From: Ophthalmolycus amberensis
Lineage: Eukaryota > Chordata > Actinopteri > Perciformes > Zoarcidae
Direction of reading: 5' to 3'
Length of the DNA: 64,000 bases
Assembly: GCA_024529925.1 (NCBI GenBank)
Contig: JAFEUB010001564.1
Location: 118,582-182,581 of the forward strand
Of this stretch, positions 49,655-62,665 are shown piece after piece. Position 1 is the first letter of the stretch. Each line of letters opens with the position of its first letter. A program made the translations under genes and the position numbers. Under the pieces are notes generated by a model that was not told the DNA's origin, made no database searches, and worked only from the letters and a program-made list of their open reading frames with translations.

Positions 49655-49765
49655 ACTCTGGAGTCTTTTCAGCAGGATGCTGCTGATTTGGATTCCCTCG
49701 CTGAAGAGCTCCGTGGAGTCGAAGTGGATTTAAATCGTCTCCGGGACATGAGTTGGCTGGACTGA
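49655..49765 (+). CDS. Possible additional coding exon (unit 2)
   Basis: Same 36-residue heptad-rich open segment as at 41389 in unit 1, with the same acceptor-like TTTTAAG. A poly(A) signal follows at 49941-49946. Confidence 0.4.
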   Translation, partial: TLESFQQDAADLDSLAEELRGVEVDLNRLRDMSWLD

Positions 49766-50234
49766 TCACTGTAATGTGTTGATTGACTCATATAGACTAC
49801 TATATGACTACTATATGAGACATTATATTCAGTGTCAGATTGCACGAGAGGAAGATCGTGTGATGAAGAGTGCCAGTCATGCGCACTGAGAAAACGTATT
49901 TTCTTTGGAAACAGCATACTTGTTATGTGTCTGTTATAATAATAAATACTTCTAAGTCTTTAAAAAGTATGTGGAGCGGATCAAATAAAAGAAGGGAGTC
50001 CGGGTTAAGTCAGAGAGTTGGATATGTTTGGTGAGCATTGTGAGAACAGCTAACTTTGCCAAATTAGCAGACCCAAATCAGATTGCCAAATCAGCATACT
50101 GTATGATATTTTTCATCCTTCTGTAAATTACCCATCACTTCTTTTTTTTTGAGAGGCAGTTCACACATGTTGAGCTGATGCTCTGTAAAAAGAAAAGGCA
50201 GTGTAAAAAAACACATCTGTATGTAAACTATCCA

Positions 50235-51395
50235 CCAGTGGCGGCTGGTGGAACATGTTCTAGGTAGGGCCATCTTATCAATTTCAGCAAACATCCCAGT
50301 ATGATTTAATGCAAAAAAAATGTAAGTATCAAACACTCATTATTACTTGGCAGTTAAATATTTAACATGTATTCCAACACGAAAACAATCAGTAAATAAC
50401 ACTTATATAATATAATATAACATGTTTATTTATTGAGATGCCCCTATGGACCTTGTTATAGGAGGTAAAGATCAGGAGAAGTAAACATGAAGTGTAATTA
50501 TGAATACTGATGTCAAATTAAGCTATGATGAGTTTTCACTGTTAATTTAACATCTCTATTACATGTTGATGCCTCCATGACCAAGTTAAGCAGATGAGAC
50601 TGAGGCTATGTAGAAGAAAAGATGTTCACTTTGCCGAATATGTAGCTTGACAGAGTTCTCCATGTGTGTCCTGGTGTTCTCATGTTTCCTTACCTCCTCA
50701 CTCCCGTAACTGTCCGTGCTGGATCCGTCCCCGTTGTTTTAAAAAGCTAAATAAATGATTAGCATGACGTCATCCAGCTAGCCAAACCTGTCTGGTGTAC
50801 AGCTAGTGAAGCTTCGCATGTAGTCTGCTATCTGATTGTGAGGTCAGGCTGATCTGATATCAGCTCTTTGGCTGCAGAATCTCCGCCAAAGTTCTCCTCT
50901 CAAACGGGTCTTGGAGGAGGAGTGCTCGCGCTGGCGCTCGCGCGTAGAGACTTCTCCTGACGAGAACGCGCAGCGAGGGGGGCCTGATCGTTCTAGCCCC
51001 AAGCTGAATCTATTTGAGGGCGCTGATTGGCTAAATTGTATGTCACTCATTTATATCTTGAATCAGCAATTGGCTAAACTGCTTCATAGACCCGTCTCTT
51101 TTGGGCCAAAACGATCAGGCCCCCCTAGCTGCGCGTTCTCAGAGTGTCGCGCACACAGACAGAGAGCACGAGCAGAGAGCACACAGGCTGAGAGGACGAG
51201 CAGGAAAAGCATATATTTTGCGCAGATATCATATTTTACACACATTACTGGGTACATTCCACAGTTCAAAAACACAAATATTGACAATTTGTATAATTTA
51301 TGATTATTATAATTTTTTTTATTTTATTTTTTATTTTTTGTGTGGCTCATGGTGGGGCCATGCCCCATGGCCCTCTATTGACCAGCCGCCACTGG
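50235..51395. mobile_element. Inverted-repeat element unique to unit 2
   Basis: Ends are CCAGTGGCGGCTGGT and its complement ACCAGCCGCCACTGG. The interior has a second inverted pair around GGGGGGCCTGATCGTT (near 50977) and AACGATCAGGCCCCCC (near 51111). No transposase. It has no matching target duplication and replaces, rather than interrupts, the sequence found in units 1 and 3. Family not assigned. Confidence 0.8.
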
Positions 51396-51535
51396 TTGAG
51401 AACGACTGGAGCTAAACGCTGGACTTTCACCAGTCCAAGCTGAATGCTAACGTGCTAACAGCAGCATTTTACTCACTAATGGGTGATATAATAGCATCTA
51501 ACATTTAGTGTTTTATACTCGGAATTTTTTTTTAC

Positions 51536-52605
51536 AACTAAACTTTGACGTCTTTCCACATACTATATCGTGACTTTCTCATGATATAATATGGTATTTT
51601 GAACATACTATATTCTGTGAAATTCTTTTTAAACTTTTTTCGACAAACTATACTCAGATTTTTGTCAACATACTATACATACATTTTTGTTGACATTTAC
51701 TATTTTTTTTTTTAACCTACTTTTTAAAAACTGTTATCGTCATATACTGTATAGTTTTTTGTCAGATACTTTCCAATGACTTCATTACTTTTTTGACATG
51801 CTATGTAAAGGACGTACATATGCATAGACAGAGACCTGATGTTTCTTCCTTTTATTCCCCGTTAAAGGTTTTATTTTGGGAGTTGTTCCTTATCCAATGC
51901 AAGTCCAAGGACAGAGGATGTCTTATGAGGCAAATTTGTGATATTGGGCAACACAAATAAAATTGAATTAAAATGCTAAAGCGCCATCTATTGGCCAAAT
52001 AGCACCCACTTTGTCATGGTCACCTAAGAATCATATTTACATATGTCCACCAAATGTAGTTTTAACAGCAAAATGCGTTCAGGAGGTAGAACTCCTTTTG
52101 TAGTATTTGTAATTGCAAACTTTGAGGGCCAGCTTTAGCTAAACTGTATAGAGCAAAAATAAAAAACTGCACCTGCTCGGTACAGATGTTCTGTACCATA
52201 TCTAGTGACTATGCAGAAAAAGCATCTAGTGCAACATTTGTATGGCATACTATACTATCACATTTGGCATACCACACTAACTTTTTATAACAAACCATAC
52301 TATGACTTTGTTATGACAAACTATAACATGACATTTTTATGGCAGACTGACTTTAATGACATTGTTATGGCATATTATACATACTATACATCTTATACTG
52401 TAACATGTTTAATGACATACCATACTAAGACTTTTTCTGACATTCATATCACACGATAGTATGACTTTATAACATTTCTATAATATACTCTTATGACTGT
52501 CATTTCTGTGACATACTATGCTATGACTTTTTTTTAATGGCATACCATCCTTTTGACTTTTTTCCTTGACATCACAAAACCTATTCATTCCTGTGACATA
52601 TATTA
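51536..52605. repeat. Degenerate TATGAC minisatellite with LINE tail (unit 2)
   Basis: Counterpart of 43371-44440 with only scattered substitutions. The LINE tail lies at about 51841-51977. Confidence 0.75.
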
Positions 52606-53616
52606 TCTTCTCCGTCCATTGACATGTAAGCATCGTCCATTCGTCGCTCCTCTTGACCTCTTATCCTGTGAGTTAACAGTTCCATATCATATATTTCTTT
52701 CACATGTTTCTGTCATCCATCTTGCGTTGGTGTCTCTGCCTCGTACCATCTCTTCGTAACGGCCTTACGAGCTGCAAACAAGACTTTCAACATCAGCCTT
52801 CTCTTAACACAGTATCTCCTTTATTATACATGACTGAAGTACAGTCGGCTACCACATGTGGCCCTTGGTATACAATGGTATACATGTGGCCCTTGGTATA
52901 CAGCGCAGCATTTTGATTATAATCACATGAACAGTACCCCAAAACTAAGATTTTAGGACAAAGCCAAAATACATGTGAATGATTTATTGCCCTATAGCTT
53001 CTCCAACATGGTTTTGCTACAGACAAGAAATGACTCATAATTTGGGGTGTTGAAAATAATCTAATACAGTATGTGAAGATGTTGAAGACTGTTGACTGTT
53101 GAAGACTGTTGTGTTAACATGTGTTTCCTCTTCTCTCCAGGTGCTGATATAAAATGTATGTCACAGGCTATACATCGAAGTAGTCTGAGCTCTTTCTGTA
53201 ATATATTCCTTTGTAGTAGATTAAACAACAACTCTAGTTTAAGTCAAGTAACAGTATATAGTGTCAACGATGTTGAATTTCCTCCTTGTACAGATCATAT
53301 TTTCTGTGTTACCGATGCTTGTCATTCTTGCACTATTAAAATAAAAAGAAGATAATTGTATTGTATTTGTACTGACTAAACATGCACATCTGTATATTCC
53401 TTCCAGAAGAGGTAACTGAGATGAATTAATCTGGCATCATAGTAGAGTCTACTTCAGGCGAGGGTTGACACACTTCTAATGAACAAAAGTACTAATTAAA
53501 ATCTTCTTACAATCTCAAGATTTCTGAAGGCCTACTGTCACTGACCTATAGTTCCAAGACGAACACAATCAGAGTTTGTTACTCCACATTTGTTGGATCC
53601 CAAGCCACATGTCTTC

Positions 53617-54399
53617 TAGGGGTGTCACGGATCACAAACCTCACGGTTCGGTTCGGATCACGGTTCAGGAGTCACGGTTCGGATCATTTTTCGGATCAAC
53701 AAAGAAAAGGGGAGGAGACAAACATAACTTTGCTTTCCATTTATTAATTAAAGAACTTCAAGAACACTGAAAGCAAAGAACTTTGGCCTATAGTCTTACA
53801 TGAAAACAAAAATATTGAATATGTCCAATTTGAAACAAAATGAAATAAATAAATAAAAATAAAACATTCAAGAATACTCAATTCTGATATCCTCGTCCTT
53901 TCATCAATATTGAAAGAAAGAAACAGCCAGTGGGCTAGCTTCCACTGTTTACACTGAACTGAACTGCTCAGCAACAACTTGGGTCTATGTTTACTTCCTG
54001 TCAGGTTATGCCATTCAAATACACAATAATGTTTACCATTACTGTGACATTATTTTCAAAAAGATGAGAATATCTCCATTGTCTGGGGAGAGGGTTGACC
54101 TTTCTGTGGTGACTGGAATATTATTGGGCCTGTCTAGCTTCCACTCTGATGCTTCTGTCAGCACCTGAACCAGGTGTGTGTGTGTGTGACTCTCACAGAG
54201 GGGGCGTGTCTACAGCCCCGGACTAAGAATCACTCCGCCGTGGTGAAAGCAGTCTCTACAGTCTTTTCCTTCTCATAGACGCCTGGAACAGCTTCACACT
54301 GAAGTGGGTGCGTGAGTGGATTTCGTAGCGTGGCTCAAGCATTTTAACCAGATTTAGAAATCCTTTGTTTTCTACACCGGAGTGTCCCGGTCGCTGACA
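53617..54399 (-). mobile_element. hAT left part (unit 2)
   Basis: Counterpart of 45452-46234, with the same start TAGGGGTGTCACGG and the same break into L2 sequence. Confidence 0.88.
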
Positions 54400-55566
54400 G
54401 ACGGGATGGTGTCTCTTCATTATTGAATCAACACCTCACAACTTCAGTTTCATGAGCGAAACAAGAGCGCATAAGAAAGGAGGTGGAGCTGCTATTTTAT
54501 TTAATGATTCTCTTCAATGCAAGCAGATGCCCTTTGGTCATTTTAGTTCTTTTGAATATGTGGCTCTGAATTCCACTCAAGCTTTATTCCTAAACATTTA
54601 CAGACCGCCTAAATACTGTGCAACCTTCTTTGATGAGTTTACTGAACTGCTGTCTGTAATCTGTATTGATTTTGACTGTGTTGTTATTGTTGGTGACTTT
54701 AATATCCATGTTGATAATCCCCAGGACAGAGAGTCTATAGAACTATGTGGTGTCCTTGATAACTATGATCTGACTCAGCATGTGACAGGACCCACCCACA
54801 ACAGGGGGCACACTCTGGACCTAATCATCACCAAAGGTGTAAACATTTCCAAGGTTGCTGTGACTGATGTTGCACTCTCTGATCATTTCTGTGTTTTCTT
54901 TGAGAGTGCAATCTCCTTGCACACAAATGTCCAAACCAAGGTTGTGACAAAGCGTTACATCTCTGAAAACACCAGTGAACTATTTATTCAGAAGTTCTCC
55001 TCCACAACCAGCCCTCTCTTGCCTCTCAGTCAATGAGCTTGTAGATGGCTTCAATTTTAAAGTAAAAAATATTATTGATGCCATTGCACCCACAAAAGTG
55101 AAGGTTGTCTCGGGTAAGCAAAGATCTCCTTGGAGAAATGCTACGCTGGTCAAAATAGAGAAACGAGAGTGTCGGAAAGCTGAGCGCAGGTGGCGAAAAA
55201 CTAATCTCCAGGTTCACTGTGACATCTATAAAGAGAGACTTCGCAATTATAATTTGGAAGTTAGAAATGCAAGGCAGTCATTCTTCTCTGACATCATAAC
55301 CAAAAACAAGAACAATACACGCGCCTTATTTGCTACTGTCGACAGGCTAACAAACCCTCCAGTGTCGGTAGCTGCTGAACTCCAATCCACCTGGGCATGC
55401 AATCAATTTGCCTCCTTTTTTACTGACAAAATTCAGAAAATTAGACAAGCAGTCAGTGCCTCCACATCAACCACAGGATATGTGTTGTCCCGATCTAACA
55501 TCCATTCAAATATCATGACACAATTTCATTCAATCGACCGTAGAAGCCTAGAAGACATTATACAAC
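54400..55566 (+). pseudogene. L2 endonuclease half, frameshifted (unit 2)
   Basis: As in unit 1, but an extra A near 55006 (CCACAACC instead of CCACACC) shifts the frame, so the open frame splits into 54452-55036 and 54975-55571. GDFN and SDH motifs precede the shift. Confidence 0.88.
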
Positions 55567-56345
55567 TATGATGATTACACTGTAAAAAAAAAAGAAAAAA
55601 AATACTCCGTGATCCGTGACACCACTACTTTCCATACAGACCACGACTTGAGCGCTGCTGTCTGCAAGGTAACCCAACCCCGCTGCAGCCCTCCGGAGGG
55701 GCGCAGACAGCTCGGAAGCACTCGATGCCAAGTTTAGTGACGGTAGAGAGTTGGATATGTTTGGTGAGCATTGTGAGAACAGCTAACATCAACCACTTTG
55801 ATGTTTAAATGAACTAGAGTGGCTTGTAAGCACAGTGCACTTTGGCACAGTTGGCCACCCTTCCAATGACTGACAGAACTTCATTTATCTATTGCTTGTG
55901 TGTGAATGTAGCGGTCATTCAGGGATTTCTGCTAGAAGTATCCACGGGTTAGAGCTACAAACCTGCTTGCTTTGAGCTGAAATAACACCCTTTCTGGCAG
56001 ATAGCCTTTAAGGGAAACTTCTCCCGTGTGCGCTGTCAGTAGCTCCAGCTGTGCTGCCGTCATCAGAAAAAGACGTCGCTTCACGTGACGCAACTGAGAA
56101 AATGAAGTCTCATGTCTCTTCAAACCTAATTCCTCGTTTCCTCTCTCCTCGCTTGGTTTCCTCCATGCATCCCTGGTGGGTGGGACTAAGACGCAAGGAA
56201 AGGACGCAAGTGAGGGAAACGGGGATGCAATTAAGAGACTTGGGATGTACCCATAGGGACAGCCTCGTCGCAGCCGCGGTGACGCATTCGGTCTCCAAAC
56301 GGAGCCTCCCGCTGGATTGGGACACAGCTGGCACATAGAATGGCA

Positions 56346-56469
56346 TGACGTCACACAAAGATCAGAGACGCAATGATTCGTCAAGATCAAAGGCAAAGCG
56401 TTCCAAATGACGTCAGTTCAGGAACAGACTATAGAATGCCATGACGTCATCAGTTGTCCAGATAAAAGG
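56346..56469 (+). promoter_or_regulatory. Triple-CRE promoter (unit 3)
   Basis: Same three TGACGTCA sites and GATAAAAGG box as in units 1 and 2. Confidence 0.7.
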
Positions 56470-56544
56470 CAAAGAAACTCTATACCCCACTTTACTTCTC
56501 CAAACAGTTATTACAGACTTTCAAGAGACACCAGTAGACCTACA

Positions 56545-57141
56545 ATGGAAGGAAGAGAGATAAATATGTATCAGGCCCAAATTGATGACCTTGAGCAGCG
56601 TATGAAGCAGTTTCAAGAGAAGGCTAAGCATGACAATCATGTAAAGTCAGGCGAAATTTTTGTTCTTGAGCGGCTTCTAAAGGAGGCTAAGAATGACAAT
56701 ATTTACAATTTACAAAAGCGTCTCGAGAAGGTCCAGCATGACAATGATGTCAAGTCGGATGAAATTGATGACCTTGGGCAGCGTCTAAAGGCCGTCGAAC
56801 GTGACAGTGCTCTCAAGTCGGACAAAATTGATGACCTTGGGCAGCGTCTAAAGGCCGTCGAACGTGACAGTGCTCTCAAGTCGGACGAAATTAATAACCT
56901 TGGGCAGCTTCTACATGAGAAGAAATGTGACAATGATTTCAAGTCGCAAACAATTATTGACCTTGAATATCGTCTAAAGGCAATCCAGAATGATTATGAT
57001 GTCGAGTGGGACGAGCTGCCGGCTCCAGCTGCTGAGACCAGGAGTTGGTGGTTTCGCTGTGCCAAAGGTCTACTGACAGCAGGATTGTTTGTTGGTGGCG
57101 TTGTCGCCAGAGTGGGATTATTACCATACTCTAATTTGTGA
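56545..57141 (+). CDS. Coiled-coil protein, variant repeat (unit 3)
   Basis: 198 residues, like units 1 and 2 except that one 21-residue repeat reads QRLKAVERDSAL where the others have QRLNALQRDSDL. The variant is identical to the next repeat downstream, at the DNA level as well. Length, frame and the hydrophobic C-terminus are unchanged. Confidence 0.7.
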   Translation: MEGREINMYQAQIDDLEQRMKQFQEKAKHDNHVKSGEIFVLERLLKEAKNDNIYNLQKRLEKVQHDNDVKSDEIDDLGQRLKAVERDSALKSDKIDDLGQRLKAVERDSALKSDEINNLGQLLHEKKCDNDFKSQTIIDLEYRLKAIQNDYDVEWDELPAPAAETRSWWFRCAKGLLTAGLFVGGVVARVGLLPYSNL

Positions 57142-57820
57142 CTGGATAGTGCAACCCACAAGTGATGAAATTGTGATTAGCACAAAGATAACATGTTGTG
57201 AGTGTGATGCCCACCAATGTGTTGTCACATGTGTGTTATGTATTTTGTTTTCATTGTACTGTACTCCAGAGGAAGCTAGAGGGACGTGAAGAGCGAAGCA
57301 GGATGTGAAATCCTACTGTTCGAGTGACTGCGTTCAGGAGAGAACTGCAAGGCTAATAACGTTTAGCATTTTAAGACCATCCTACAGTTATAGATTCTGT
57401 TATCCTTCATTTTCGAGAACATTTAATGTGCGTGTACTGCACCGAAAATAATGTTTATTTTCGTTGTTCAGTGCTGTATGGAATTGGTGTCCATCTGCAC
57501 TACATGTGCATTTGATCTAGCACAAAGATAACATGTTGTGAGTGTGATGCAAACCAATGGTGTTGTCACATGTGTTTTATGTATTTTGTTTTCATGAACA
57601 GCCAATATGTTTTAAAAGCAGCGCACTTGTTTATTCCAGCAATCGTTTTATAAGTGACTGACCTAGTGGGAACAATGATGTTGCCACTAAAGCCACTAAG
57701 GCACTGTACTCCAGAGGAAGCTAGAGGGACTTGAAGAGCCAAGCAGGATGTGAAATCCTACTTTTCGAGTGACTGCGTTCAGGAGAGAACTGCAAGGCTA
57801 ATAACGTTTAGCATTTTAAG

Positions 57821-57931
57821 ACTCTGGAGTCTTTTCAGCAGGATGCTGCTGATTTGGATTCCCTCGCTGAAGAGCTCCGTGGAGTCGAAGTGGATTTAAA
57901 TCGTCTCCGGGACATGAGTTGGCTGGACTGA
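57821..57931 (+). CDS. Possible additional coding exon (unit 3)
   Basis: Same heptad-rich segment as in units 1 and 2. A poly(A) signal follows at 58107-58112. Confidence 0.4.
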   Translation, partial: TLESFQQDAADLDSLAEELRGVEVDLNRLRDMSWLD

Positions 57932-59800
57932 TCACTGTAATGTGTTGATTGACTCATATAGACTACTATATGACTACTATATGAGACATTATATTCAGTG
58001 TCAGATTGCATGAGAGGAAGATCGTGTGATGAAGAGTGCCAGTCATGCGCACTGAGAAAACGTATTTTCTTTGGAAACAGCATACTTGTTATGTGTCTGT
58101 TATAATAATAAATACTTCTAAGTCTTTAAAAAGTATGTGGAGCGGATCAAATAAAAGAAGGGAGTCCGGGTTAAGTCAGAGAGTTGGATATGTTTGGTGA
58201 GCATTGTGAGAACAGCTAACTTTGCCAAATTAGCAGACCCAAATCAGATTGCCAAATCAGCATACTGTATGATATTTTTCATCCTTCTGTAAATTACCCA
58301 TCACTTCTTTTTTTTTGAGAGGCAGTTCACACATGTTGAGCTGATGCTCTGTAAAAAGAAAAGGCAGTGTAAAAAAACACATCTGTATGTAAACTATCAG
58401 TATTAAACTAAGTCTTTCATCTTGAATGCATTTCCAGTCTTAATTATCTCAAAGGTGTTATCGTTCCCAAACCTTTTAGGCCGCGCACCCCCTTCTACAT
58501 CCCGACCGGGTTCGCGCACCCCCCCCCCCTTAATGAAAAAAAAAAAAGCAACAGAGCCTATTCACTGTGTGAAAATTGGTTTGCATTTTTGTATAATACA
58601 ATCTGCTTTTTTTTTCGTTTGATACGAGAGGGAGGTCAAACTGGAAGTTTGAAAACCGAAAAAAATGAACCTGTTGTAAATAAAATATATTCATTCAATG
58701 TTGAATAATATGCACTATACTTGTAAGCTTATATTGCGGAGTTGTGAGGTCACTGTAAGTAGGTCAAATACTCCGAGCAGGGCATTCCGGCGCCTGCTCG
58801 CACGATAGAAACAGATACTGTGGCCCTGAAAAGAAACACTTGCTTAAACCACCAGATTAGGGCGGAAACGCCATCTTAGAACAAGGAGTAGAGTTCTCTT
58901 TATCTATTCACAGAGACTTCGAAATAGCTTAGAATTGCACCCTTTCCGGCACCTCGAGTGTTAACAACATGCACCCACACACTGATGATCCAGAGAAGGC
59001 GGTTCCAGGACGTGAGCCAGTGTGGGTGAAGATGCCCAGTGCTCCTACCAGGCTGCTGTTCTGCTAAACACAGCTCCGCCTGCAACTTTGCTTTTGACCA
59101 ATAGGCTTCCATCAGAAGAACCTATAACACGCATGCGCGCTCTGTGTTAGCGCCTTTTACATTTTGCCTGCTCCTAATGAGTAGAGATTAGGCCACGTGC
59201 ACGTTTAAATGCCTGGCATAATACTTCTGTCACAAATAAATGTTATTGCTTGAATTGAGCTAAACGCCTCGATCTCAGTCTGTTCACTCCGAGTTTCACC
59301 ACGACACTGTGAAATTGAGAAAACAAAGTAACTTATGTACAACAGTGATTCTAAGCTGAGGGGAAATGATTAAATGATCTTGCTAACTCTGATTGTTTGT
59401 GTCATTGTTTTTTGTTTTTTTAACAAGAGTCCAGCAAATTAAAGAGCAACTTAAGTGTTTACACCTGAAAGGCATTTCATCAGGTAAAAGGACTGTCTAT
59501 ATTCTAGACTCTAGATGGTAAAACCACTATTTTTCAAAACTTGCTAAAACTCTCAGAGTATCGTAAATTGTGGGGTAACGTCTAAAACCTGCTGAACACA
59601 CAGATTCATTTTGCTAGTTGCCATTCATCACTGAATACAACTCAAACAGTCCAATGTGTGTTGAGAACGACTGGAGCTAAACGCTGGACTTTCACCAGTC
59701 CAAGCTGAATGCTAACGTGCTAACAGCAGCATTTTACTCACTAATGGGTGATATAATAGCATCTAACATTTAGTGTTTTATACTCGGAATTTTTTTTTAC

Positions 59801-60870
59801 AACTAAACTTTGACGTCTTTCCACATACTATATCGTGACTTTCTCATCATATAATATGGTATTTTGAACATACTATATTCTGTGAAATTCTTTTTAAACT
59901 TTTTTCGACAAACTATACTCAGATTTTTGTCAACATACTATACATACATTTTTGTTGACATTTACTATTTTTTTTTTTAACCTACTTTTTAAAAACTGTT
60001 ATCGTCATATACTGTATAGTTTTTTGTCAGATACTTTCCAATGACTTCATTACTTTTTTGACATGCTATGTAAAGGACGTACATATGCATAGACAGAGAC
60101 CTGATGTTTCTTCCTTTTATTCCCCGTTAAAGGTTTTATTTTGGGAGTTGTTCCTTATCCAATGCAAGTCCAAGGACAGAGGATGTCTTATGAGGCAAAT
60201 TTGTGATATTGGGCAACACAAATAAAATTGAATTAAAATGCTAAAGCGCCATCTATTGGCCAAATAGCACCCAATTTGTCATGGTCACCTAAGAATCATA
60301 TTTACATATGTCCACCAAATGTAGTTTTAACAGCAAAATGCGTTCAGGAGGTAGAACTCCTTTTGTAGTATTTGTAATTGCAAACTTTGAGGGCCAGCTT
60401 TAGCTAAACTGTATAGAGCAAAAATAAAAAACTGCACCTGCTCGGTACAGATGTTCTGTACCATATCTAGTGACTATGCAGAAAAAGCATCTAGTGCAAC
60501 ATTTGTATGGCATACTATACTATCACATTTGGCATACCACACTAACTTTTTATAACAAACCATACTATGACTTTGTTATGACAAACTATAACATGACATT
60601 TTTATGGCAGACTGACTTTAATGACATTGTTATGGCATATTATACATACTATACATCTTATACTGTAACATGTTTAATGACATACCATACTAAGACTTTT
60701 TCTGACATTCATATCACACGATAGTATGACTTTATAACATTTCTATAATATACTCTTATGACTGTCATTTCTGTGACATACTATGCTATGACTTTTTTTT
60801 AATGGCATACCATCCTTTTGACTTTTTTCCTTGACATCACAAAACCTATTTATTCCTGTGACATATATTA
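59801..60870. repeat. Degenerate TATGAC minisatellite with LINE tail (unit 3)
   Basis: Counterpart of 43371-44440. The LINE tail lies at about 60107-60242. Confidence 0.75.
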
Positions 60871-61883
60871 TCTTCTCCCGTCCATTGACATGTAAGCATC
60901 GTCCATTCGTCGCTCCTCTTGACCTCTTATCCTGTGAGTTAACAGTTCCATATCATATATTTCTTTCACATGTTTCTGTCATCCATCTTGCGTTGGTGTC
61001 TCTGCCTCGTACCATCTCTTCGTAACGGCCTTACGAGCTGCAAACAAGACTTTCAACATCAGCCTTCTCTTAACACAGTATCTCCTTTATTATACATGAC
61101 TGAAGTACAGTCGGCTACCACATGTGGCCCTTGGTATACAATGGTATTCATGTGGCCCTTGGTATACAGCGCAGCATTTTGATTATAATCACATGAACAG
61201 TACCCCAAAACTAAGATTTTAGGACAAAGCCAAAATACATGTGAATGATTTATTGCCCTATAGCTTTCTCCAACATGGTTTTGCTACAGACAAGAAATGA
61301 CTCATAATTTGGGGTGTTGAAAATAATCTAATACAGTATGTGAAGATGTTGAAGACTGTTGACTGTTGAAGACTGTTGTGTTAACATGTGTTTCCTCTTC
61401 TCTCCAGGTGCTGATATAAAATGTATGTCACAGGCTATACATCGAAGTAGTCTGAGCTCTTTCTGTAATATATTCCTTTGTAGTAGATTAAACCACAACT
61501 CTAGTTTAAGTCAAGTAACAGTATATAGTGTCAACAATGTTGAATTTCCTCCTTGTACAGATCATATTTTCTGTGTTACCGATGCTTGTCATTCTTGCAC
61601 TATTAAAATAAAAAGAAGATAATTGTATTGTATTTGTACTGACTAAACATGCACATCTGTATATTCCTTCCAGAAGAGGTAACTGAGATGAATTAATCTG
61701 GCATCATAGTAGAGTCTACTTCAGGCGAGGGTTGACACACTTCTAATGAACAAAAGTACTAATTAAAATCTTCTTACAATCTCAAGATTTCTGAAGGCCT
61801 ACTGTCACTGACCTATAGTTCCAAGACGAACACAATCAGAGTTTGTTACTCCACATTTGTTGGATCCCAAGCCACATGTCTTC

Positions 61884-62665
61884 TAGGGGTGTCACGGATC
61901 ACAAACCTCACGGTTCGGTTCGGATCACGGTTCAGGAGTCACGGTTCGGATCATTTTTCGGATCAACAAAGAAAAGGGGAGGAGACAAACATAACTTTGC
62001 TTTCCATTTATTAATTAAAGAACTTCAAGAACACTGAAAGCAAAGAACTTTGGCCTATAGTCTTACATGAAAACAAAAATATTGAATATGTCCAATTTGA
62101 AACAAAATGAAATAAATAAATAAAAATAAAACATTCAAGAATACTCAATTCTGATATCCTCGTCCTTTCATCAATATTGAAAGAAAGAAACAGCCAGTGG
62201 GCTAGCTTCCACTGTTTACACTGAACTGAACTGCTCAGCAACAACTTGGTCTATGTTTACTTCCTGTCAGGTTATGCCATTCAAATACACAATAATGTTT
62301 ACCATTACTGTGACATTATTTTCAAAAAGATGAGAATATCTCCATTGTCTGGGGAGAGGGTTGACCTTTCTGTGGTGACTGGAATATTATTGGGCCTGTC
62401 TAGCTTCCACTCTGATGCTTCTGTCAGCACCTGAACCAGGTGTGTGTGTGTGTGACTCTCACAGAGGGGGCGTGTCTACAGCCCCGGACTAAGAATCACT
62501 CCGCCGTGGTGAAAGCAGTCTCTACAGTCTTTTCCTTCTCATAGACGCCTGGAACAGCTTCACACTGAAGTGGGTGCGTGAGTGGATTTCGTAGCGTGGC
62601 TCAAGCATTTTAACCAGATTTAGAAATCCTTTGTTTTCTACACCGGAGTGTCCCGGTCGCTGACA
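61884..62665 (-). mobile_element. hAT left part (unit 3)
   Basis: Counterpart of 45452-46234 and 53617-54399, one base shorter. Confidence 0.88.

Larger units (their letters stand above)
47401..55566. repeat. Tandem array unit 2 (8166 bp)
   Basis: Same content as unit 1, except that 50233-51395 holds a different inverted-repeat element in place of about 1264 bases of unit 1 (41967-43230), and the L2 endonuclease frame has one extra base near 55006. Confidence 0.93.
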
